Shown: in pieces, positions 24,580 to 34,297 of the stretch
How the letters are laid out: each line of letters starts with the position of its first letter
Position numbering within the stretch: position 1 is the stretch's first letter
NCBI GenBank assembly: GCA_002399025.1
Contig: DHCV01000015.1
Location: 4,109 to 41,409, forward strand
Reading direction: 5' to 3'
DNA length: 37,301 nt
DNA from: Bacteroidales bacterium UBA4893
GTDB taxonomy: Bacteria > Bacteroidota > Bacteroidia > Bacteroidales > P3
The notes under the pieces: generated by a model
The model's database searches: none
The model's input: only the letters and a program-made list of their open reading frames with translations
Told to the model about the DNA's origin: nothing
Program-made: the position numbers and the translations under genes

Positions 24580-24635
24580 AGTAGCTATTTATTTTTTTAT
24601 TTCTATTGTTGTCCGATAAAAATAAGCAAAAAAAG

Positions 24636-24675
24636 AAAGAGGCTGTCTCATAATTCCCGAAGCAGCCTCTTTTTT
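24636..24675. terminator. Bidirectional terminator between convergent genes
   Basis: AAAGAGGCTG at 24636-24645 pairs with CAGCCTCTTT at 24663-24672 around a 17-base loop. A T-tract follows on the plus strand and an A-tract precedes it, so the hairpin can end transcription from both the DUF3788 gene and the opposite-strand gene ending at 24692. Confidence 0.8.
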
Positions 24676-24691
24676 GAAGATTTAATTCTAT

Positions 24692-25642
24692 TTATTTTTC
24701 AATTATAATCTTAACAGTTTTTCCTGCTTGTCCTTTTTTGAAAAAACGTACAAAATATACTCCTTCTTTTAGATTAGAAACATTTACATTATCTTGTCTT
24801 TGTATTAAAGATTGCTTATGTACTAAGGTTCCTTTGATATCATAGATATATAAATTATCAAAATCTGAATTTACTTTGTAAGAAAATTCTCCTTTAGATG
24901 GATTTGGATATATTTCTGCAATATCTTCAATGTTTACTTCTTTTTCCAAAGATAGTGGATCAAGAGTTGCAAAACTTACAATTGTTGTATCGCCCCATTC
25001 ATCCAAAGAGTTTTTACCTATTGCAATAGCATAAAATTCAGTATTAGATTCTAAGTCTTGCCATACCCAATCGTCTGTAGTATATTGAGGGTAAAAAGAA
25101 CCTGCTTCTACCATTAATGCTACGGTTGAATCAACTCCTAAGCTATCTGCAAATGATTTTCTAACTATTCCATCATAAAAAACAGCAGTATTTGTATCTG
25201 GAGTACAGGTCATTCTTACAGAAGTTGAAGTTATTTCGCTTAAATCTATTGAGATTGAAGAAATACCAGTTGAACCAAGAGGAAGCGTTGTTGCAGTTGT
25301 TTGACTTAAAACTGAGTCAGTTGCTCCAATTGCTAATGCATAAACATTATACTCAGTATTAGGAGTCATTTCTGTCCATGTGTAATTAGAATCAGTTGTG
25401 TAGGTAATACCCCATGATGCAACTAAGGTTTCAATTGGAAGTCCAAACATTGCAACAAAGCCTTGCATCTCTGCTTCTGTTCCAATCAAAATAGTATACC
25501 TTTGGCAGTCTGCATTTTTCACAAAACTTGCATTAACTTCAAAAGGTGTTGTGTTGTTAATTGTTATTGCAACACTCGGATTTTGTGCTTTTAGTCCTAA
25601 ACTTAAAACTAAAGTCAGAATAATTAGTGATAATTTTTTCAT
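24692..25642 (-). CDS. Secreted protein with type IX sorting domain
   Basis: This 316-residue protein has a signal peptide (MKKLSLIILTLVLSLGLKAQ). Two similar domains of about 100 residues follow, each ending in a phrase such as TEYNVYALAIG or TEFYAIAIG (fibronectin III-like edge strands). From about residue 240 there is a type A C-terminal sorting domain with YPNPSKGEF, IYDIKGTLV and GVYFVRFFKKG. It should be exported through the type IX system. The two repeats align by eye (both have TTATT/TTIVSFATL after the AIG phrase), but no activity can be assigned. It is last in the minus-strand cluster. Confidence 0.85.
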   Translation of the reverse strand: MKKLSLIILTLVLSLGLKAQNPSVAITINNTTPFEVNASFVKNADCQRYTILIGTEAEMQGFVAMFGLPIETLVASWGITYTTDSNYTWTEMTPNTEYNVYALAIGATDSVLSQTTATTLPLGSTGISSISIDLSEITSTSVRMTCTPDTNTAVFYDGIVRKSFADSLGVDSTVALMVEAGSFYPQYTTDDWVWQDLESNTEFYAIAIGKNSLDEWGDTTIVSFATLDPLSLEKEVNIEDIAEIYPNPSKGEFSYKVNSDFDNLYIYDIKGTLVHKQSLIQRQDNVNVSNLKEGVYFVRFFKKGQAGKTVKIIIEK

Positions 25643-25702
25643 GTTTTTTTGTTATATTATTTTTTAATTAAGTAGTTCTTATTTATTAATGTAGTTTCCA
25701 AA

Positions 25703-26383
25703 TCAATCATCGTATTCAAATTCTATAGAATAATAACCTAGAATTGGTTTAGATGAAATATCCTTTGTATCATGTCTAATCGTTGAGATATAAATTGTAT
25801 TTTTCTTTGCCCAAAACATTAGAGGCATATTATTATTTAAATCTTCATAGATATCAAAGTATTGATAATCAAATTTAATTATAGAAGAGACATATTCTGA
25901 AGTAACTTTACATATCTCCATTTGAAAATAATTATCACAATCCCATCTCTCTAATCCAATCCAAAAACCATCCTTAGACATCACCCCATAAGAACCTCTA
26001 AACCTATTATGAGAAAGCACTTTATTTGAAATTGAGGAGACAAAACATGCCTTCTCATAGTGATAGTCCTGAATAAAAAACAAATAAGTTTTTAAAGTAG
26101 GATAATAACCTATAAAATCCGTTAGCTCTCTTGTTTTTATTAATTCTCTTTCCGCAAGTTCTTTTTCTTCATCATTATAAGTTTTTGCAATTTCATCATA
26201 TGCGGATTCAATTTTTAAAGAGTCATGTATTGTAGTAATAAATATTGCATTATAATTTTTATTGAATGCTGATTTAAATTGCCTCTCAGAGATTTTTTCT
26301 ATCTTTAATACATTATTTTTGTCTTGAGCATTTAAATGTATACTTAGTGTAAACAATAAAAGAATTATTAATAATTGTTTCAT
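25703..26383 (-). CDS. Secreted protein of unknown function
   Basis: This 226-residue protein has a signal peptide ending at HLNAQ (about residue 19) and no lipobox. I do not recognise the family. The mature part is rich in aromatic residues (YFDIYEDL, GYYSIEFEYDD) and has a charged helix near 60-85 (YNDEEKELAERELIK). It begins 18 bp after radA ends on the same strand and ends 60 bp before the next gene. It is probably periplasmic or exported by another route, because a type IX sorting domain is missing. Confidence 0.7.
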   Translation of the reverse strand: MKQLLIILLLFTLSIHLNAQDKNNVLKIEKISERQFKSAFNKNYNAIFITTIHDSLKIESAYDEIAKTYNDEEKELAERELIKTRELTDFIGYYPTLKTYLFFIQDYHYEKACFVSSISNKVLSHNRFRGSYGVMSKDGFWIGLERWDCDNYFQMEICKVTSEYVSSIIKFDYQYFDIYEDLNNNMPLMFWAKKNTIYISTIRHDTKDISSKPILGYYSIEFEYDD

Positions 26384-26401
26384 GTTTTTACCAAGTTAAT
26401 T

Positions 26402-27763
<1,362 letters not shown>

Positions 27764-27770
27764 CTATTTA

Positions 27771-28670
27771 TTAACTTGGTCTTGCATCAACCTTATATTT
27801 CATCTCTCTTTGATAAGAGAACTTCTTCTTATCCTTAAGGTATTTCTTGTGGTAAGGTCCATAAGGCATATCCATAAAGACAGACCTTTGCATTTGAAAG
27901 CATGTTCCAAAAAGAGGAATTGTTCTTGGCTCCATTTCGTAAGTATCTTTCGATTTATCTACCTTGTATGGAGGAATTGGACTATCGTAGTTGAAATCAG
28001 CTTTTCTATTAAAAAGAGTATCGGAAGTTGTGGTAGAAATTAAATTATATTCAGCAACTGAGTTGATGTTTGTTGACCACCATGGTTTGTTTAGGCTATA
28101 AATAGTAACAAACATAACTGCATCTGCACCATATTCCATCTTATATTTTTTCAAATCATTGGGTTTTAAGTATTGAGAAGAAAACATTGTGTCCTCTTTG
28201 TGAAGATTCATGGTTAGCATTGTTGGTAAAACATAATATCCCTTAAGGCTAAGTTCTCTTGAAATATTAATAATATACATTTCAGAAGCAGCCATATTCT
28301 TAGACCTATTCCAAGGATATAAAAGGAGAATTGTTTTGGGTTGTTGTGAATACATATGTGGATAAGAGAGTATTCTGTCCTGCCTTTTAGGGAAATATTT
28401 ATACCAATTCTTCTTTACAAAGCCAAGAGTATCGCCTGCTGCAATTTTATCTTGACGCTCTCTTTCTTTCTTAAGTTTCTTTATTTCTTTTTTGCTTAAA
28501 CGAGTAATGTTTGTGTCGATAACTTCTTCTTTACTCTCTCCAGTAATGCTTGCAATCACATCCTCTGTTGCATCCTCTTCATTTGGCATATTCTTATCGA
28601 TTACATCTTTGGCTAAGTTGCAACTAACAAAAAGATAGATAATTGTAATTATTAAAAATAACTTTCTCAT
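27771..28670 (-). CDS. DUF799/GNA1162-like lipoprotein
   Basis: This 299-residue protein has a lipoprotein signal (FVSC, cysteine at residue 17). A charged linker with E/K-rich segments runs to about residue 90. The C-terminal domain resembles the DUF799 (GNA1162) family: KTILLLYPWNRSKNMAASEMY, then a strand-helix segment GYYVLPTMLTMNL and YGADAVMFVTIYS. Related lipoproteins have an alpha/beta fold and sit at the outer membrane next to a DUF4810 lipoprotein and a CsgG-like pore protein. Here the DUF4810 gene is directly upstream with a four-base overlap (ATGA); no csgG-like gene is in the window. Confidence 0.75.
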   Translation of the reverse strand: MRKLFLIITIIYLFVSCNLAKDVIDKNMPNEEDATEDVIASITGESKEEVIDTNITRLSKKEIKKLKKERERQDKIAAGDTLGFVKKNWYKYFPKRQDRILSYPHMYSQQPKTILLLYPWNRSKNMAASEMYIINISRELSLKGYYVLPTMLTMNLHKEDTMFSSQYLKPNDLKKYKMEYGADAVMFVTIYSLNKPWWSTNINSVAEYNLISTTTSDTLFNRKADFNYDSPIPPYKVDKSKDTYEMEPRTIPLFGTCFQMQRSVFMDMPYGPYHKKYLKDKKKFSYQREMKYKVDARPS

Positions 28671-29008
28671 AGTCCAAGTTTTTTTACAATTGAATCAACA
28701 TAGGTTTGAGATTCTGGATAATAGACAGTTTCTTTAATTAGATATTCCTTAGCTTCTTTAGTCTTTCCTTGCTGGAAAAGCAAAAGGGCATATTCAACAC
28801 AAGCTCCAGGAGGAGGAAGTTTTCTCTTGCCTTTTGGAGAGTCAACTATTTTGGCATACTGACGAGAGAATCTTTTAATTTCTCTTTCATTAAAATCTCT
28901 TGTACCATAAGCATACAAAAGATTATCATAATCATAATACTTATATAAAGCATTTGAACATGAGCCAAATAATAAAGCACCAAAGATTAGAATTAGAAGT
29001 TTTTTCAT
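28667..29008 (-). CDS. DUF4810-like lipoprotein
   Basis: This protein has 113 residues when started at the ATG at 29008. A GTG at 29017 would add three residues, but the -7 box at 29034-29041 and the clean signal peptide (MKKLLILIFGALLFGSC, lipobox cysteine 17) favour the ATG. The mature part contains YKYYDYDNLLYAYGTRD, then PPPGACVEYALLLFQQGKTKEA and a final helix with YPESQTYVDSIVKKL, the DUF4810 pattern. The helices look TPR-like. The protein probably lies on the periplasmic side of the outer membrane with the DUF799-like partner encoded directly downstream. Confidence 0.75.
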   Translation of the reverse strand: MKKLLILIFGALLFGSCSNALYKYYDYDNLLYAYGTRDFNEREIKRFSRQYAKIVDSPKGKRKLPPPGACVEYALLLFQQGKTKEAKEYLIKETVYYPESQTYVDSIVKKLGL

Positions 29009-29033
29009 TTGAAACACTCTATTAAATAATTGT

Positions 29034-29041
29034 CAAAGATA
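29034..29041 (-). promoter_or_regulatory. -7 box for the lipoprotein-radA transcript
   Basis: On the minus strand this reads TATCTTTG, an exact TAnnTTTG, and predicts a start near 29027, about 20 bases before the lipoprotein ATG. It lies in the 61-bp gap after hydF. No TTG was found at the -33 position. Confidence 0.45.
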
Positions 29042-29069
29042 ATAAAATATTTTGAAGTAAAAGTAAATT

Positions 29070-30275
29070 TTATTGATTTTTGGTAAACATCTTTGTTGCT
29101 CTTTTGAAAATACCACTCATATAAGCAATTGAAATACCATAGTTTGAGACAGGTATCTTAGCCTCAATAATAGGTAATAATCTGCTATGCAGTTGTTTTT
29201 CCGTAGCAACACATCCTCCACATTGAATTACCATTGCATAATCTTCAATAGGTCTTGGAAAAGGAGAAAGACCAGCAACAACATCAAATTCTAATTCTTT
29301 TTTAGAATAGTTTCTTATCATCTGTGGCAGCTTAACTCTTCCAATATCTTCACAAGTAGGCTGATGAGAGCAAGACTCCAACATAAGTATTCTATCTCCA
29401 TTCTTAAGTTTATCCAACTTTGGTGTTCCTTTAACATATTTATTAAAAGCACCCTTAAGTCTTGCAAGCACAATTGAGAAACTTGTTAGAGCAATTTTTT
29501 CATCAACAATATTATTAACATAATCAAAGACCTGACTGTCAGTTACAACCAAATCAGGATTAGGATAAACATTCTTTAACGCATATTCAAGCTCTGTTTC
29601 CTTAACAACAATTGTAATTGCTTCATTATCCAAAACATCTCTGATCAGCTGTACTTGTGGCAAAATAAGTCTTCCTTCTGGTGCAGAGGAATCAATTGGA
29701 GCAACAAGCAAAACAACAGAATTTTTCTTTATTAGTCCTGTTAGAATTCCTTTTTTCTGATAAGAAGTTGGAGGAAGAGTTTTTACTATCTGCTTTGTCA
29801 AATCAACAACAGATTTATTATTGTCTTGCGAAAACTCAACAATGTTTTGATTATATTTCTTCTCAATAGTTATCTTTAAATCCTTTCTTATTGGATTTAA
29901 ATCACTTTTAGTAAATACCAAAACATAAGGAAGTTTAAGCTTTTGGCAGTTTTTGATTAGTTTTGCCTCCTCTTTGCCAAAATCATTATTAAGAGCAATA
30001 ATTGCTAAATCAATTTGAGAAAAGACCTCATTTGTCTTTTCAACTCTTTTCTTACCCAATTCCGAATCATCATCAATTCCAGCGGTATCGATCAAAACAA
30101 CAGCCCCTATTCCCTTTATCTCCATAGTCTTTTTGACAGCATCGGTTGTTGTTCCAGCCAATGAGCTAACAATTGATATTTCTTGACCCACAAGCTTATT
30201 AATCAAAGTACTTTTCCCAACATTACATCTCCCAAATACCCCAATATGCGGCTTGTTCTCCCTTGCTTTGTTCAT
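29070..30275 (-). CDS. hydF: [FeFe]-hydrogenase maturation GTPase HydF
   Basis: This 401-residue HydF is of full length. The GTPase domain has the P-loop GRCNVGKST (15-23), the switch threonines GTTTDA (41-46), DTAGIDD (63-69) and TKSD (122-125). The C-terminal scaffold domain carries the conserved cluster ligands C302-x-H304 and C352-GG-C355, separated by 47 residues, which fits the HydF pattern CxH-x(46-53)-CxxC. HydF holds the 2Fe precursor built by HydE and HydG and delivers it to the hydrogenase. HydE, HydG and the hydrogenase itself are not in this window. The gene implies an anaerobic, hydrogen-metabolising host. Confidence 0.95.
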   Translation of the reverse strand: MNKARENKPHIGVFGRCNVGKSTLINKLVGQEISIVSSLAGTTTDAVKKTMEIKGIGAVVLIDTAGIDDDSELGKKRVEKTNEVFSQIDLAIIALNNDFGKEEAKLIKNCQKLKLPYVLVFTKSDLNPIRKDLKITIEKKYNQNIVEFSQDNNKSVVDLTKQIVKTLPPTSYQKKGILTGLIKKNSVVLLVAPIDSSAPEGRLILPQVQLIRDVLDNEAITIVVKETELEYALKNVYPNPDLVVTDSQVFDYVNNIVDEKIALTSFSIVLARLKGAFNKYVKGTPKLDKLKNGDRILMLESCSHQPTCEDIGRVKLPQMIRNYSKKELEFDVVAGLSPFPRPIEDYAMVIQCGGCVATEKQLHSRLLPIIEAKIPVSNYGISIAYMSGIFKRATKMFTKNQ

Positions 30276-30291
30276 AGTAAAATATTTTTTG

Positions 30292-30299
30292 CAAACTTA
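30292..30299 (-). promoter_or_regulatory. hydF: -7 box of the hydF promoter
   Basis: The minus strand reads TAAGTTTG, an exact TAnnTTTG, 16 bases before the hydF ATG; the transcript would have a very short leader. It is 20 bases from the oppositely oriented box at 30319-30326. Confidence 0.5.
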
Positions 30300-30318
30300 C
30301 GCATTAATTTTTTATTAT

Positions 30319-30326
30319 TATATTTG
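30319..30326 (+). promoter_or_regulatory. -7 box of the divergent plus-strand promoter
   Basis: TATATTTG at 30319-30326 matches TAnnTTTG and lies 26 bases before the ATG at 30353. With the hydF box it makes a compact divergent promoter in a 77-bp gap. Confidence 0.5.
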
Positions 30327-30352
30327 CAGGCTAAAATATAATAAATATAACC

Positions 30353-30847
30353 ATGCCAAAAATAAATATGAATTTCTCAAACGAGAATCCACCAATTACA
30401 AGTTCAAGATTTTGGATAAAGGTCTTGATTATGACTGCTGCCATCTTTATTACCTGCTATTTGTTTTCCATTGCTCAAATAAATTCAATTAGAGACGCCC
30501 TCTTTGCAGCAGTAATAATTAGTCTTTTAAATGCTTTCATAAAACCAATCTTAGTGTTTATATCCATACCGCTTATGGTCTTTACATTCGGACTTTTCAA
30601 TTTAGTAATAAACGCCTTAATTATTCTTTTCACAAGCTCAATCCTCAAAGGATTTGAAGTAAATGGTTTCTGGGACGCAGTTCTTTTTAGTATCATAATA
30701 ACTTTTTTGAGTTATCTTATTGATATTCCCATTAAAATTCAAATGGCAAAGAAGAAAGCAAAGGAGCAATATGAAAAAAACAATCACAAAGATTACGATG
30801 ATACCGAATATACCGACTACGAAGATTTATCATCAAAAGACAATTAA
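30353..30847 (+). CDS. Phage-holin-4-like / YvlD-type small membrane protein
   Basis: This 164-residue protein has four hydrophobic helices (about 24-43, 46-66, 67-93 and 100-123). The family phrases are ALFAAVIISLLNAFIKPILVF and GLFNLVINALIILFTSSIL. It belongs to the membrane family usually annotated as phage holin family 4, although most members are chromosomal and not phage genes. The C-terminal 35 residues are charged (KKKAKEQYEKNN, DDTEYTDYEDL) and cytoplasmic. It lies 7 bp before panC. The function is unknown; no phage gene is nearby. Confidence 0.85.
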   Translation: MPKINMNFSNENPPITSSRFWIKVLIMTAAIFITCYLFSIAQINSIRDALFAAVIISLLNAFIKPILVFISIPLMVFTFGLFNLVINALIILFTSSILKGFEVNGFWDAVLFSIIITFLSYLIDIPIKIQMAKKKAKEQYEKNNHKDYDDTEYTDYEDLSSKDN

Positions 30848-30854
30848 TTAGAAT

Positions 30855-31694
30855 ATGAAGACAATAAATCAGATTCAAGAGTTGAAAAAATATCTTCAAG
30901 AGTTAATTTCACAAGGCAAAACCATTGGCTTAGTGCCAACAATGGGAGCATTGCACAAAGGACATATATCCTTAGTGAAAAAAGCAAGAGAAGAAAATGA
31001 TATTGTTGTTTGCTCGGTGTTTGTAAATCCTGTTCAATTTAACAACAAGGAAGACTTGGAGAAATACCCCCGCAATCTTGATAAGGACTCCCTTCTCTTA
31101 GAAGAAAATGGTTGCGACATAATGTTTTCTCCACTTGCAGAAGAAGTTTATAAAGAAGAACCAACAGAACATTTTTCTTTTGGAGCTTTGGAAGAGGTTA
31201 TGGAAGGCAAGCAAAGACCAGGACATTTCAATGGAGTTGCAATAATTGTAAGTCGTTTGTTTGATTGGGTTAGCCCAAACAGAGCCTATTTCGGAGAAAA
31301 GGACTTTCAGCAGTTAGCAATCATAAAGGATATGGTTAAACAACTCAACTCTCCTGTTCAAATAGTTCCATGCCCAATTGTAAGAGAAGAGGACGGACTT
31401 GCAATGAGTTCAAGAAATGCTCGTTTAAGTCAAAGTGCAAGAGAGATAGCCCCAAAGATTAATTCCATTCTAAGAAAAAGTGCCGCAATGAAAGATAATT
31501 TGTCTTTCTCTCAAATCAAAACCTTTGTTATAAATGAATTTAAACTATACAAAGACTTTGACTTGGAATATTTTGAAATTGTTGACGACAAAACCCTTCA
31601 ACCTATAAGCAAAAAAGGAGATAATGGAGTAGTTGGTTGCCTTGCAGTTTGGTTAGACGGAGTAAGGCTAATAGACGTTCAAAGATATTACTAG
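30855..31694 (+). CDS. panC: Pantoate-beta-alanine ligase
   Basis: This 279-residue PanC makes pantothenate from pantoate, beta-alanine and ATP. The nucleotidyltransferase motifs are complete: PTMGALHKGH (28-37), SVFVNPVQFN (54-63), FGEKDFQQ (146-153) and the KMSKS-like MSSRNARLS (184-192). The C-terminal domain closes over the active site. PanB, PanD and PanE are not in this window. It follows the 4-TM protein gene with a 7-bp gap and is probably on the same transcript. Confidence 0.97.
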   Translation: MKTINQIQELKKYLQELISQGKTIGLVPTMGALHKGHISLVKKAREENDIVVCSVFVNPVQFNNKEDLEKYPRNLDKDSLLLEENGCDIMFSPLAEEVYKEEPTEHFSFGALEEVMEGKQRPGHFNGVAIIVSRLFDWVSPNRAYFGEKDFQQLAIIKDMVKQLNSPVQIVPCPIVREEDGLAMSSRNARLSQSAREIAPKINSILRKSAAMKDNLSFSQIKTFVINEFKLYKDFDLEYFEIVDDKTLQPISKKGDNGVVGCLAVWLDGVRLIDVQRYY

Positions 31695-31817
31695 ACCCTT
31701 CATCTCCCCTATTCTCTTTAAAACTAAAACAAAAACTAACAACAAGAAGAGAAACTAAAACAAAAGCTTAATTATTTAGCTTGACATTAAAGTTTTACTG
31801 TTAAGAAAAGCTTTAGA

Positions 31818-31857
31818 GTCTTGATTTTTTGATTCTTTTGTATCAAGACAAAAGAAT
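31818..31857. repeat. Two overlapping, mutually exclusive hairpins
   Basis: GTCTTGAT (31818-31825) pairs with ATCAAGAC (31842-31849), and ATTCTTTTG (31832-31840) pairs with CAAAAGAAT (31849-31857). The arms interleave, so the two stems cannot easily form together. This is in the 424-bp gap 31695-32118 between panC and ftcD, which otherwise holds no gene that I can see. Confidence 0.5.
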
Positions 31858-31872
31858 ATAAAGGAGTTAAAA

Positions 31873-32022
31873 CTTGATTCTAAAAAATTAGAATTTGATT
31901 CTAAAATAACCAAACAAGGTTTAAGCAAAATTAAACGGGACTTATTTCAATTTATCTCAGAGAAAAATAAAATTATCTTGGGGAAAAATATTTTTTTGTA
32001 GGAGAAAAATAAAATTCGTTCT
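31873..32022. repeat. Second set of 21-bp tandem repeats (2 + 3 units)
   Basis: TTGATTCTAAAA occurs at 31874 and 31895 (21 bp apart). GAGAAAAATAAAATT, or its variant, starts at 31960, 31981 and 32002 (21 bp apart each). Two unrelated units thus share the same period, as in the array upstream of hsdM. The second family, read on the opposite strand, resembles the TTTTATTTT-CTCC part of family D there. Confidence 0.65.
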
Positions 32023-32118
32023 TCTCAATTATTTTACCGAACTTTGCAAACTGAAATTTAGTTATTTCTAAAAGATAAAAAGCATAATTATTAATCTTAA
32101 TAAAGAAAGATAATCACT

Positions 32119-33816
32119 ATGAAACAATTGATTGAATGTGTTCCAAATATTAGTGAGGGACGTAATGAAAATATCATCAAACAAGTTGTTGATGAAATAG
32201 AAAAGGTTGAAGGCGTTAAATTATTAGACGTTGATCCAGGTGCAACCACCAACCGTACTGTAATTACTTTTGTTGGGGAACCAAAACAAGTTTGCGAAGC
32301 AGCTTTTAGAGTAATTAAAAAAGCAAGTGAACTTATTGATATGCGTTCTCATCATGGAGACCATCCTCGTTTTGGAGCTACTGATGTTTGTCCTTTAATC
32401 CCAGTTGCAAACATAACAATGGAAGAAGTTGTTAAGTATGCAAGAGAATTAGGAGAAAGAGTGGGAAAAGAACTAAATATCCCAATATATTGCTACGAAA
32501 ACGCTTGTTTTGAAGAAAAAAGAAGAAACCTTGCCTCTTGTCGTCAGGGAGAATATGAAGGATTGAAGGAAAGAATGGAGACCGATGAATGGAAACCTTG
32601 CTTTGGACCAGACAAATGGAGCGAGAAGGTTGCTCAATCAGGTGCAACTGCAATTTCTGCAAGAGATTTCCTAATAGCCGTAAACTATAATCTAAACACA
32701 ACCTCTGTCCGTAGAGCAAATGCAATTGCTTTTGACGTAAGAGAAAAGGGTCGTCCTGCAAGAGAAGGCGGAAAACCAAATGGCAAACCACTTAAAGACG
32801 AGAAGGGAAACCCTATCACCATTCCTGGTTCACTTCCTGGCACAAAAGCTATCGGTTGGTTTATTGAAGAATATGGCATTGCTCAAGTTTCAATGAATAT
32901 TACCAATATAGCTAAGACCCCTCTTCATGTTTGTTTTGATGAGGTGAGCAAAAAGGCTGCCGAAAGAGGAATTAGAGTTACGGGGGTTGAAATTGTGGGA
33001 TTGGTTCCAAAGAAGACATTAATTGAAGCAGGACAATATTATCTTGCAAAACAACAACGTTCATTGGGGGTTGATGATAAGGAATTAATAAAGATTGCCA
33101 TTAAGTCAATGGGCTTAGATGACTTAAAACCATTTATCCCTGAAGAAAAAATCATTGAATACATGATCGAGGACAAGAGCAAGAAGAAATTAGTAGATAT
33201 GACCTGCATAGGTTTTGCTAATGAAACTGCTTCTGAAAGTCCAGCACCAGGAGGTGGTTCTATCTCTGCTTATATAGGAGCCTTGGGTGCAGCACTTGCA
33301 ACAATGGTAGCTAACCTTTCTTCTCATAAGGCTGGTTGGGACGAGAGATGGGAAGAGTTTTCTATTATTGCACAAAAAGGTCAAGCTTTAAAAGATGAAC
33401 TTCTTTATCTTGTTGACGAAGACACCAATAGCTTTAATCTAATTATGGAAGCATTTGGATTGCCAAAGAAAACCGATTCCGAAAAAGCAGAGAGAACAAA
33501 AGCAATTCAAAACGCAACAAAATACGCAATAGAGATACCTTACAGAACACTTTGCAAATCATTTGAAGTATTTGAAATATGCAAAGCAATGGTTGAAACT
33601 GGAAATCCTAATTCTGTGACAGATGCTGCAGTTGGTATTTTATGTGCAAGAGCAGCTTGTTATGGAGCCTTTATGAATATGAAGATTAATGCTTCTTCTT
33701 TGGATGACAAAGAATTTGTTAATGACATCATTGCAAAGGGACAAGAATTAGTAGATAAAGCAGATGCTATTGAAAAAGAATATACAGCTAAAGTCCTAAA
33801 ACAAATAAGCGAATAA
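32119..33816 (+). CDS. ftcD: Fused glutamate formimidoyltransferase / formimidoyl-THF cyclodeaminase
   Basis: This 565-residue bifunctional enzyme is of the FTCD type. Residues 1 to about 300 are the formimidoyltransferase (IECVPNISEGR at 5-15; catalytic histidine H82 in HHGDHPRFGATDV). Residues from about 355 onward are the cyclodeaminase (APGGGSISAYIGALGAALATMVANLS). It moves the formimino group from N-formimidoylglutamate to tetrahydrofolate and then releases ammonia, the last step of this branch of histidine breakdown. The other histidine-utilisation genes (hutH, hutU, hutI) are absent from the window. No clear promoter is visible; a one-mismatch -7 box (GAACTTTG) is at 32039-32046. Confidence 0.95.
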   Translation: MKQLIECVPNISEGRNENIIKQVVDEIEKVEGVKLLDVDPGATTNRTVITFVGEPKQVCEAAFRVIKKASELIDMRSHHGDHPRFGATDVCPLIPVANITMEEVVKYARELGERVGKELNIPIYCYENACFEEKRRNLASCRQGEYEGLKERMETDEWKPCFGPDKWSEKVAQSGATAISARDFLIAVNYNLNTTSVRRANAIAFDVREKGRPAREGGKPNGKPLKDEKGNPITIPGSLPGTKAIGWFIEEYGIAQVSMNITNIAKTPLHVCFDEVSKKAAERGIRVTGVEIVGLVPKKTLIEAGQYYLAKQQRSLGVDDKELIKIAIKSMGLDDLKPFIPEEKIIEYMIEDKSKKKLVDMTCIGFANETASESPAPGGGSISAYIGALGAALATMVANLSSHKAGWDERWEEFSIIAQKGQALKDELLYLVDEDTNSFNLIMEAFGLPKKTDSEKAERTKAIQNATKYAIEIPYRTLCKSFEVFEICKAMVETGNPNSVTDAAVGILCARAACYGAFMNMKINASSLDDKEFVNDIIAKGQELVDKADAIEKEYTAKVLKQISE

Positions 33817-33817
33817 G

Positions 33818-34198
33818 TTGTATAGAGAATTTTTATTAGTAGCCTTAGGAGGAGCAGTGGGTTCTGTTTCAAGATTTGGAATAGGAGAATTGTTATCAAA
33901 CAAAACAAGCACTTCTTTTCCTTGGGCTACTTTATTTATAAATCTTTTGGGATGTTTTCTTATTGGACTAATCTTAGGACTCTCCCAAAAATATGAATTT
34001 GCCTCACACTACTCAATACGTTCATTCTTTATAGTTGGACTCTGTGGAGGCTTCACCACCTTTTCAACCTTCTCATTTGAAACCTTACGCCTATTCCAAA
34101 ACTCCCAAAATCTTCAAGCAATAGGCTATATTTTCGCAAGCATTATTATTGGAATAGCTCTAACTATGCTTGGATATAATCTTTTGGTTAAAAGTTAA
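33818..34198 (+). CDS. crcB: CrcB-family fluoride channel
   Basis: This 126-residue protein has four hydrophobic helices and the CrcB/Fluc signature: REFLLVALGGAVGSVSRFGIG at the start, FINLLGCFLIGL, and GGFTTFSTFSFE. Such proteins form dual-topology dimers that export fluoride. The start is TTG at 33818, one base after the ftcD stop; no ATG gives the conserved N terminus, so translation is probably coupled to ftcD. No fluoride riboswitch was seen upstream, which is expected for a gene that directly follows another. Confidence 0.93.
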   Translation: MYREFLLVALGGAVGSVSRFGIGELLSNKTSTSFPWATLFINLLGCFLIGLILGLSQKYEFASHYSIRSFFIVGLCGGFTTFSTFSFETLRLFQNSQNLQAIGYIFASIIIGIALTMLGYNLLVKS

Positions 34199-34205
34199 TA
34201 AACCA

Positions 34206-34236
34206 AACTTTTTCATTAAGGAAAGTTAGGCTTTTT
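34206..34236 (+). terminator. Weak terminator after crcB
   Basis: AACTTT at 34206-34211 pairs with AAAGTT at 34222-34227; a T-tract starts at 34232. The stem is short, so confidence is limited. The opposing minus-strand gene ends at 34298. Confidence 0.4.
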
Positions 34237-34297
34237 AGTTTTATAATGTTTATAACAGGAAATTATAAAGTCATAAAATGTAAAAGCAGATATGGCA

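Noticed and set aside
30353..30847. Prophage holin
   Set aside because: The family name contains holin, but no endolysin or other phage gene is near, and the protein matches the chromosomal YvlD-type members.
32119..33816. Fluoride riboswitch controlling crcB
   Set aside because: crcB follows ftcD by one base and no riboswitch-like fold was recognised upstream of either gene.
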